From contig NZ_JNVM01000015.1 of the NCBI RefSeq assembly GCF_000722545.1, positions 1-64,000 of the forward strand: DNA of 64,000 bases, given 5' to 3'. The stretch is from Paenibacillus tyrphae. GTDB taxonomy: Bacteria > Bacillota > Bacilli > Paenibacillales > NBRC-103111. The notes below the pieces were generated by a model that was not told the origin of the DNA, made no database searches, and was given only the letters and a program-made list of their open reading frames with translations. Shown one piece after another: positions 57,775-64,000 of this stretch. Both the position numbers and the translations under genes were made by a program. The number at the start of each line of letters is the position of its first letter. The first letter of the stretch is position 1.

Positions 57775-59007
57775 ATGGGGGTCATGGACATATGGGCGCT
57801 GGCGGCGCTGGCTTACTGGCTGTTCATGCTGTGGGACACGCTGCGGGCGCGGCAATGGATGCTGAAGCTTCCCCGCTCGGAGCCGGAACAAGCGGGATGG
57901 AGAACGGGCAGGACTCCTCAGGACGGCAAAGAATCCGAAGCGCCTCTTGTCTCGATTATTATCGCGGCGAAAGAAGAGGAATCTTCCATCGTCGAAACGG
58001 TGAAGCATCTGCTCGGGCAAACGTACCCCCGGATCGAAATCATCGCCGTGAACGACCGGTCGCAGGATACGACCGGACGCAAGCTGGATGAGCTGCGGCG
58101 GTGGTCCGAGGGACGCGCCGGCATCGCGGTGCCGCTGCGGGTCATTCACATCACGTCGCTGCCATCCGGCTGGCTTGGCAAAAACCATGCGTTGTATCAA
58201 GGCTATTTGCAGGCGCGTGGCAAATATTTGCTGTTCACGGACGCCGACGTGCAGTTCGAGCCGGGAACGGTGGAGGATGCGGTCCGCTTCCTGCAGGAGC
58301 AGCAGGCCGATCATGTGACGCTGGCCCCCCGGATGCTTGTCCGCGGTTTATGGCTTCGGACGTTCGTACAATTTTTCTTTTTTACACTCAGTCTCTTTAT
58401 CCGCCCGTGGCGGGGGAACGACGATTTCCAGCACCGGCACGGGATGGGAATCGGCGCCTTCAATCTGATCACGAGACAGGCGTACGAGCGGATCGGCACG
58501 CACCAAGCCATCGCGCTGCGGCCGGACGACGATCTTCAGCTCGGCCGGAAGGTCAAGGAAGCCCGGCTTCGGCAGCGGCTCGCTTCCGGCACGGAGCATA
58601 TTGCCGTCGAATGGTATACAAGCCTTGGGGAGGCCATTCGCGGCCTGGAGAAAAACTTGTTTTCAGGCTTCGGCTACCGTTTAAGCTTCGCGGCTCTCGG
58701 CGTGCTAGGTCAGCTTGCGCTGTTCTTGTTCCCTTGGGCAGGGATGCTGCTTCTGTCCGGCCCGGCGGCCTGGGGCTTCACTCTGTCGGTCGCGCTGATG
58801 CTCGCTGTCTATTTTCTGCTGATCCGCTCGATCACCGGGGAAGGCGGATTCGAGGCGCTGCTGATGCCGCTGAGCGTCGTTCTATTATGCTATATCGTCA
58901 CCCGTTCGGTCTGGCTGACCTTGAAGCAAGGCGGGATTTATTGGAGAGGCACCTTCTATTCCCTGAAGGAGCTCAGGCGCATGAAAGCCCGCGATGGTTT
59001 CGATTGA
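57775..59007 (+). CDS. Membrane GT2-family glycosyltransferase
   Basis: The 410-residue protein has one N-terminal helix and a GT-A domain. The domain shows SIIIAAKEEESSIVETVKHLL, AVNDRSQDTT, the LFTDADVQFEPG metal-binding DxD site, and RPDDDLQLGRKV in place of ED. Four or five C-terminal helices follow. It resembles the CrtQ / hopanoid-type glycosyltransferases; acceptor and sugar are unknown. The ATG at 57775 is chosen over an upstream GTG that would sit only a few bases after the transcription start. Its AGGG site is modest. Confidence 0.82.
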   Translation: MGVMDIWALAALAYWLFMLWDTLRARQWMLKLPRSEPEQAGWRTGRTPQDGKESEAPLVSIIIAAKEEESSIVETVKHLLGQTYPRIEIIAVNDRSQDTTGRKLDELRRWSEGRAGIAVPLRVIHITSLPSGWLGKNHALYQGYLQARGKYLLFTDADVQFEPGTVEDAVRFLQEQQADHVTLAPRMLVRGLWLRTFVQFFFFTLSLFIRPWRGNDDFQHRHGMGIGAFNLITRQAYERIGTHQAIALRPDDDLQLGRKVKEARLRQRLASGTEHIAVEWYTSLGEAIRGLEKNLFSGFGYRLSFAALGVLGQLALFLFPWAGMLLLSGPAAWGFTLSVALMLAVYFLLIRSITGEGGFEALLMPLSVVLLCYIVTRSVWLTLKQGGIYWRGTFYSLKELRRMKARDGFD

Positions 59008-59065
59008 TTCGCGCTTATTGTCCAAATTCGCATATTTCCAATTTATATAAAAGGAGCTTGTCAAC

Positions 59066-59761
59066 ATGATCTTGGAAGTCATTGCCACGAGCGTGGCCGA
59101 TGCAATTATTGCCGAAAAAAACGGAGCGGGACGAATCGAGCTCATTTCCGGCATCTGCGAAGGCGGCGTAACTCCTAGCTATGGACTTATTGAACAAGTT
59201 GTCGCTTCGGTCAGCATTCCCGTTAATGTCATGATTCGCCCGCACAGTAATTCGTTCTGCTACGACGAATGGGACCTCGAAACGATGCTGACGGATATTC
59301 GGACAGTGCGGCGTCTCGGCGCCGCCGGAATCGTAACCGGCTGCCTAACGCCGGAACGCAAGGTCGATACGGAGCTGCTCGAGAAGCTGCTGGCCGAGGT
59401 CGGCGAATTGTCGGTCACCTTTCACCGGGCGATTGACGAAACGGACGATCTGGAAGGCATGCTGCACGTGCTCGCCCAATATCCGCAAATCCACCGCGTG
59501 CTGACGTCCGGCGGCAAGTCGAGCGTGCTGGATGCCCGGGATGAGATTCTCCGGCTGCAGGCCGTCGAGCTGTCGCGTCCGATCGCCATTCTCGCAGGCA
59601 GCGGGCTTAATCTCCAATCGCTGGCCTCGTTTATTCGGGATACCGGCGTACGCGAGGTACATATGGGCACCGGCGTGCGCCGCGGGAACCGTGCGCAGGA
59701 TAAGGTCGATCCTGAGCTCGTACGGGCGGCGGCGGATATCGTCGCAGGATTTTCCAAGTAA
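59066..59761 (+). CDS. cutC: CutC family protein
   Basis: The 231-residue TIM-barrel protein matches CutC: LEVIATSVADAIIAEKNGAGRIEL at the start, PVNVMIRPHSNSFCY, and FHRAIDE and AGSGLN toward the end. CutC was linked to copper homeostasis, but later structural work suggests an enzyme of unknown substrate. AAAAGGAG lies nine bases before the ATG. A clear terminator follows. Confidence 0.92.
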   Translation: MILEVIATSVADAIIAEKNGAGRIELISGICEGGVTPSYGLIEQVVASVSIPVNVMIRPHSNSFCYDEWDLETMLTDIRTVRRLGAAGIVTGCLTPERKVDTELLEKLLAEVGELSVTFHRAIDETDDLEGMLHVLAQYPQIHRVLTSGGKSSVLDARDEILRLQAVELSRPIAILAGSGLNLQSLASFIRDTGVREVHMGTGVRRGNRAQDKVDPELVRAAADIVAGFSK

Positions 59762-59783
59762 GACGCTTCATGCTATGCATCAC

Positions 59784-59814
59784 AGCCGTGCGGCACAAGC
59801 CGGACGGCTTTTTC
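59784..59814 (+). terminator. cutC terminator
   Basis: AGCCGT/ACGGCT with inner GGC/GCC pairs and loop ACAA is followed by TTTTTCC. Confidence 0.85.
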
Positions 59815-60136
59815 CTATGCAGATGTGCAGGAACCAAGCATGGCCCCCCACCTCAGTCCTTCCATCCCCAAGCGGTCCCGTCTCTCGTACCCTCGACAAA
59901 CTGCGACGACAAGAGCTATCTTTTTCGAATCAGGCTAGTTCGAAGCTACCATTTTATGAGAAGCTATTGAAAATAGGAGTTTCATCCTGTAGCCTTGATA
60001 TAAATAGGAAAATATAGTTATTTATTCAATTATTTAGATCGAAGAAACTTTTTTTGCGATTGAACGGGTGGCCACCTTTCAATACATAACAACAGGACAT
60101 GACAAAACGAACTTTTTGTCGGAGGTGTTGTGTGCC
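59815..60136. other. Intergenic region before the secreted protein gene
   Basis: The stretch is AT-rich on its right half and holds the promoter of the secreted protein. No supported gene or RNA structure was seen. Confidence 0.4.
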
Positions 60137-60841
60137 ATGGAAAAAAAAATCGTGAAAGTTTTATCGTTTGCTTTATTGTTAGGCGCCATTACGACGTCGT
60201 CGGCGTTTGCGGGAAAGGAACAGTCGGGAGTCATTATCCATAAGGACGCGATTGGCGGGTCCGTCCTGTCCAACATGCCCGGAGCCGTATACGCGACGCC
60301 GGAGGAGCAAGCGCTCCAAAGCCAGCAAGCTTCTTTCGAAGCGCTGCTGCCGAACCTGAAGAACAACGGTTTGAATGCGGCTGCCGCAGAACGTCGCTAC
60401 GATACGGAAAATAACCCTATTCTGATCGGCTACTGGAATCCGAACGAGTGCGGCAGCAACAAGAAGGACACGTACGCCCGGCATACGATCGGCGAGCTGC
60501 AAAATTCCTCCGGCGGCAAATTTTTGCTCAGCTACGGCAGCGCCACCTGGTATAATACGTCGGGAAAAAATGCGCTGCCTTACCGAAACGGTTCCAGCAC
60601 AACAGGGCAAAATACGGTCGATGTCAAAATGAACATCAACTTCACCATTCGGGATGTGGATAAGGACAAGGCGTCGACGATCAAGCGCAACGATTTCGGT
60701 CCGAACCAATGCCCGGGCAGCCGCTACGTGAAGGTCATCGCCGACCTGGACAAGACCGTGTTTAAAGATCTCCACGGGAACACAAGCGACGGCGTGTTTT
60801 ACTCCAGAACTTTGGTGCCGTTGGAAAACTGGAATCCGTAA
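60137..60841 (+). CDS. Secreted protein of unknown function
   Basis: The 234-residue protein has a signal peptide (MEKKIVKVLSFALLLGAITT..AFA, cleavage near residue 25). The mature region has three cysteines too scattered for a motif, ENNPILIGYWNPNECGSNKKDTYARHTIG, and a beta-rich segment with SYGSATWYNTSGKNALPYRN. I do not recognise the family. GGAGGT precedes the ATG by ten bases; the longer frame before it is rejected. It is transcribed alone with a strong terminator. Confidence 0.7.
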   Translation: MEKKIVKVLSFALLLGAITTSSAFAGKEQSGVIIHKDAIGGSVLSNMPGAVYATPEEQALQSQQASFEALLPNLKNNGLNAAAAERRYDTENNPILIGYWNPNECGSNKKDTYARHTIGELQNSSGGKFLLSYGSATWYNTSGKNALPYRNGSSTTGQNTVDVKMNINFTIRDVDKDKASTIKRNDFGPNQCPGSRYVKVIADLDKTVFKDLHGNTSDGVFYSRTLVPLENWNP

Positions 60842-60905
60842 TATTTGACGGGTCGTCCGCATTTATTCAAACATAAACCGTTTCACGGCCGATTGCAGCT
60901 TTACC

Positions 60906-60952
60906 GGTGCTCCTTTTCTTGAGGAATGATGGAACAGGAGCACCTTTTTTTT
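60906..60952 (+). terminator. Terminator of the secreted protein gene
   Basis: GGTGCTCCT and AGGAGCACC (nine pairs, with extra inner TTC/GAA pairs) are followed by TTTTTTTT. Confidence 0.92.
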
Positions 60953-60989
60953 CGAATGGTTTACGATTATTTCAGGCTGGGGTGGAATT

Positions 60990-62162
60990 ATGGGGTCTAA
61001 GCAAACGGTAAACCGCTTCCATATCATCGCGTTAATTTTAATCCTTATTGTCGGTCTTTCGTGGATCGTGCACCTGTTGATCACGAGCATCCAGGGTCAG
61101 AAGGGCGCTCAAGACTATAAAGGCTGGCTTGTGGGCATTACAGCCGACGGAACGGGGAGCCAGCTTGTCGCTTATCATCCGGAGCCGGTAGAGAGCAAGA
61201 CGATTTTAAAGCTGCCGAACGTGACTCCGGACAACTTCGGGGTGATCAGCTCGGACGGGACGAAAGCCGCCTATACCCAATGGAACGAGCAGCAGACGGT
61301 CAGGTATCTGGTTGTTCAATCGCTGACAAGCTCCAAGCAAAGCGTATTTTTCGACAACCTCCCTGTGATGAACGAAATCAAGACGATCTCGTGGTTCCCC
61401 GATCACCGGAGGATCTTGTTTGTCAAAAGCGACCAAACCACCCATGTCGACCAGGAGATCGGCGTGCTGGATACAGGCAGCGGGAAAGTCAAGACCTTGG
61501 TCAAGGGCGGAAATTGGCTGGTCAAGCGAGCGGAAGAAGAGAACGGGGAAGAACGGATGAAGTTTTATAAGACCCAAGACGAATTGGATCAAATCGTCAA
61601 AACGTACGGAGGGAAGCCGGTTCCGCTCGACGACGCCGGAGGGTATTTGATGGTCGAGTTTGCCGCGCCGGTCCTTTCCCCCGACGGGAATCGGATCGTG
61701 TACAGCGCCACGTTGAACCGCAATTATGCCAAAGGAGAAAATGTTCCGCTATGGCTGGCCTCAAGCCTGTGGGTTTATGACCTGACGAGCGGTCAAAATA
61801 AAATGATCTATTCCCCTTCCGACCGTTCGGCCATCGGGAAAGCCATCTGGACAACGGACGGCAGCCATGTCGCCTTCATCAGCTACACCGGGGCCAACGG
61901 GGAAGGCGGTGCGATTGAATATATGGATCTGGCTAGCGCGAATGTCAAAACGATTTTCCCGCCGACTGCCGAGCATCACAATAACGTGAACCTGATTGCG
62001 CTGGACCGCAACGAAATTTCTTTTATTTCCGCGCCAAAGTCGGGGAGCTTCAAGGATGCGAAAAGGTGGATTTTGAACCCGGAAACGGGAGAAAAGCGGT
62101 TGATGCCGGTCCAATTCAAGGGGCAAAACGCGCTGCTGCGAAATTTTTCAAACGTACAGTAG
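60990..62162 (+). CDS. Membrane-anchored TolB-like beta-propeller protein
   Basis: The 390-residue protein has one N-terminal anchor (about 10-30). The outer region is built from PD40/TolB-type blades: FGVISSDGTKAAYTQW, SWFPDHRRILFVKSD, VLSPDGNRIVYSA and IWTTDGSHVAFIS. Such propellers scaffold protein interactions; no catalytic residues are evident. GGGGTGG precedes the ATG by four to five bases. It lies opposite the ABC permease genes and is probably unrelated to them. Confidence 0.78.
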   Translation: MGSKQTVNRFHIIALILILIVGLSWIVHLLITSIQGQKGAQDYKGWLVGITADGTGSQLVAYHPEPVESKTILKLPNVTPDNFGVISSDGTKAAYTQWNEQQTVRYLVVQSLTSSKQSVFFDNLPVMNEIKTISWFPDHRRILFVKSDQTTHVDQEIGVLDTGSGKVKTLVKGGNWLVKRAEEENGEERMKFYKTQDELDQIVKTYGGKPVPLDDAGGYLMVEFAAPVLSPDGNRIVYSATLNRNYAKGENVPLWLASSLWVYDLTSGQNKMIYSPSDRSAIGKAIWTTDGSHVAFISYTGANGEGGAIEYMDLASANVKTIFPPTAEHHNNVNLIALDRNEISFISAPKSGSFKDAKRWILNPETGEKRLMPVQFKGQNALLRNFSNVQ

Positions 62163-62169
62163 GGTAATT

Positions 62170-62211
62170 TAAAAACACAAGACGCTGAAAGCCCCCTGCC
62201 GGGCTTTCAGC
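62170..62211 (-). terminator. Terminator of the sugar ABC permease operon
   Basis: GCTGAAAGCCC and GGGCTTTCAGC (11 bp, perfect) are followed on the minus strand by GTCTTGTGTTTTT. Confidence 0.8.
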
Positions 62212-62254
62212 CGATCATGCCGGAGCCCTTCCCGAGAAGGCCGGCCTATTTCCG

Positions 62255-63082
62255 TTACTCCTTCACGGCTCCCGCGCTCAGGCCGGACTCCACCTTTTCC
62301 TGAAACAGCAAATAGATGACAATGGTCGGAATGATCGTGAGTATGATGCCCGCGAACGTCGGGCCCATCTGCGAGCTGCCTCGCTCCCCTACGAAGGACA
62401 TGAGCGCCATCGAAATGTTGAACATGCTCCGGTCATTGACCATAATGACGTTCCATATCAAATCGTTATAAATATCGAAGAAGGCCAGGATTCCCGCCGT
62501 CGAGATGGCCGGCATGGACAGCGGCGTCAAGATCCGAAACAGCAGCGTCGCCGGACCGCAGCCGTCCATGACCGCCGATTCGTCAATTTCCTTGTTAATT
62601 CCTTTCATAAAGCCGGTAATCAAAAAAATCGTTAGAGGCAGTTGAAACGTCGCGTACAGCACGATCATGACGAAATAGTTGTTAAAGCCGTTGAACGAGC
62701 CGATCATCCGGGAAATCGGAATGACGAGAGAATAGACGGGGATCATCAGCCCCATGATGAAATAAATATATAAAGCGCCGTTCCACCTCAGCGAGATCCG
62801 GGTCAGGATGAACGATGCCATGATTCCCAGAAGCAAGGTTAGAAGCGTGCCTGCGATCGCATAGATGAAGGAGTTCCATACGGCTTTATCAATGTGTGCG
62901 GTGGCAAAAGCGAGCTTGTAGTTGCTCCAGCGCCATACCTCGGGCAGCGAGAAGACGTTATTGTATATTTCCAGATTATCCTTGAGCGAAGAAATCACCG
63001 AGAAAAACAACGGATACATAAAAATAACCGCGCAAAGCGAAGAAAACACATATGCCGGAATTTTATACGAGCGAAGCGTCAT
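62255..63082 (-). CDS. Carbohydrate ABC transporter permease (MalG-type)
   Basis: The 275-residue protein has six helices and the EAA loop (GINKEIDESAVMDGCGPATLLFRILTPLSMPA) of CUT1-class sugar permeases. It pairs with the permease encoded 18 bp upstream. The ATG at 63082 has AGGTG nine bases upstream; an upstream GTG is the alternative start. The solute-binding protein and regulator that usually precede these genes must lie beyond the right edge. Confidence 0.87.
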   Translation of the reverse strand: MTLRSYKIPAYVFSSLCAVIFMYPLFFSVISSLKDNLEIYNNVFSLPEVWRWSNYKLAFATAHIDKAVWNSFIYAIAGTLLTLLLGIMASFILTRISLRWNGALYIYFIMGLMIPVYSLVIPISRMIGSFNGFNNYFVMIVLYATFQLPLTIFLITGFMKGINKEIDESAVMDGCGPATLLFRILTPLSMPAISTAGILAFFDIYNDLIWNVIMVNDRSMFNISMALMSFVGERGSSQMGPTFAGIILTIIPTIVIYLLFQEKVESGLSAGAVKE

Positions 63083-63100
63083 GTTCCATTTCACCTGCCT

Positions 63101-63982
63101 TTATTTCATCGTCTTTGTGTTCATCAGCTTGTTGAGTATAACCGTGGATAAGAGTGCCGCTACGATAATGAAGGTGCCGATGGCATTGCCCATCCCGAAG
63201 TTGTTGTATTTAAAGGACTCGTAATAGAGCAGCGTGGTTGGCACATCCGTGGCGCCGTTCGGCCCTCCGCCGGTCATGACGAAAATTTGCCCGAACACGC
63301 GAAGCGATTGCGTAACGGCAAGAATCGAGAAAATTTTCAGCGTCTCCTTCATCATCGGCACGGTAATGTACCAGAGCCGTTTGAAGCCGACCGCTCCGTC
63401 CATCGCCGCCGCCTCGTACAATTGCTCAGGAATCGCCACCATACCGCTGGCGAAAATGATCATATTCAGCCCGCAGTAGATCCAGGCGTTGACCACTACC
63501 ACGACGTAGATGGCAATGGCCGGTTCGCCGAGCCAATCGTGGGTTAGCGAGCTTGCGCCGATCGCCGAGAGCACCATGTTGACGAGGCCGCCCTCCCCTT
63601 TGAGCAAAAACTGCCACATCAAGCCGACGGCCGTGAGCGGGAGCACGGAAGGCATAAAGAAGGCAATTTTGAAAAAGCGTCTTCCCTTCATCTTGCTGGT
63701 GACGATATGCGCCAGCGCAAATGCGACCGGCAAAATGAGCACGAACGAGGCTAAGATAAACACACCGATATTTTTGAGCGAACGGTAAAATTCAGGCTTT
63801 TGAAACATGGCGCTGTAGTTTTGCAGCCCGACATATTCCAAGGCGACGTTCTTGATGCCGTTCCAGCTAAAAAAGGACATATAAGCCGTCTGGAAGATCG
63901 GCACGATAAACGCCAGCGTATATAACAAGAGCGCCGGCAGCAAAAAAACGGCTGCGATAAAATAAGGCTTTCGGCCGACCAT
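63101..63982 (-). CDS. Carbohydrate ABC transporter permease (MalF-type)
   Basis: The 293-residue protein has six helices and the EAA segment IPEQLYEAAAMDGAVGFKRLWYITVPMMKE. It is complete: the ATG at 63982 has AAGGAGG eight bases upstream, just inside the window. Together with the MalG-type subunit it forms the pore of a CUT1 sugar importer. The sugar cannot be inferred from permeases alone, and the ATPase is probably a shared MsmX-type protein. Confidence 0.88.
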   Translation of the reverse strand: MVGRKPYFIAAVFLLPALLLYTLAFIVPIFQTAYMSFFSWNGIKNVALEYVGLQNYSAMFQKPEFYRSLKNIGVFILASFVLILPVAFALAHIVTSKMKGRRFFKIAFFMPSVLPLTAVGLMWQFLLKGEGGLVNMVLSAIGASSLTHDWLGEPAIAIYVVVVVNAWIYCGLNMIIFASGMVAIPEQLYEAAAMDGAVGFKRLWYITVPMMKETLKIFSILAVTQSLRVFGQIFVMTGGGPNGATDVPTTLLYYESFKYNNFGMGNAIGTFIIVAALLSTVILNKLMNTKTMK

Positions 63983-64000
63983 GTTGTTCCCCTCCTTCAA

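Overview
The window looks like chromosomal DNA from a spore-forming Firmicute of the Paenibacillaceae (Paenibacillus or a close relative). This rests on GC-rich but strongly AGGAGG-led genes, frequent GTG and TTG starts, sporulation-type proteins (YyaC, YjcZ-like, a YaaH/YdhD-type GH18), and a Bacillus-like perR / ygzB / ygxA neighbourhood beside what appears to be an rRNA operon leader at the left edge. The species cannot be named from the sequence. No tRNA, rRNA body, CRISPR array, prophage or complete insertion sequence was found.

Layout. 1-9.3 kb: rrn-type promoter and leader; thiS-thiG behind a TPP riboswitch with its own terminator; ygxA, ygzB, a GH18 protein and perR; an ECF sigma / anti-sigma / membrane protein / DUF4097 operon; an MgtC protein. 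9.3-17.6 kb: an unrecognised 560-residue protein, a GNAT, gatCAB, an IDEAL-like protein, a YfiT/DinB protein and an M24 peptidase. 17.6-26.8 kb: a 12-gene leftward operon encoding a Tad/Flp-like pilus or secretion machine. It contains a Ser/Thr kinase fused to a degenerate P-loop domain, CpaB, TadZ, TadA, TadB and TadC homologues, four tandem 46-58 residue hydrophobic proteins (all shorter than 60 residues), and two TadE/DUF4320-type pseudopilins. A strong terminator-like hairpin sits in its leader. This is the best candidate for a poorly described system.

27-32.8 kb: a Ugp-type glycerol-3-phosphate ABC transporter preceded by four TTAACA-like hexamers at exact 11-bp spacing (a Pho box), then an ArsR regulator with an MFS exporter. 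32.9-46.8 kb, mostly leftward: chitinase, esterase, a TetR-controlled ABC-2 type permease, a YjcZ-like protein with a structured leader, a 1242-residue SLH surface protein, an MBL hydrolase, a thioredoxin-like protein, a DedA-NERD fusion and a LysR regulator facing an HPP transporter. 47.5-56.9 kb: MarR-MFS, a membrane cupredoxin, an orphan solute-binding lipoprotein, a 196-bp MITE-like palindrome, an SDR-like protein, a DUF3298 protein, a dCache-GGDEF cyclase, a TSUP permease and a TetR-SugE (Gdx) pair. 57-64 kb: YyaC, a GT2 glycosyltransferase, CutC, a secreted unknown, a membrane beta-propeller and two sugar ABC permeases whose partners lie beyond the right edge.

Starts were chosen from Shine-Dalgarno spacing. 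CDS coordinates include the stop codon. Family assignments come from reading motifs, not from database searches.
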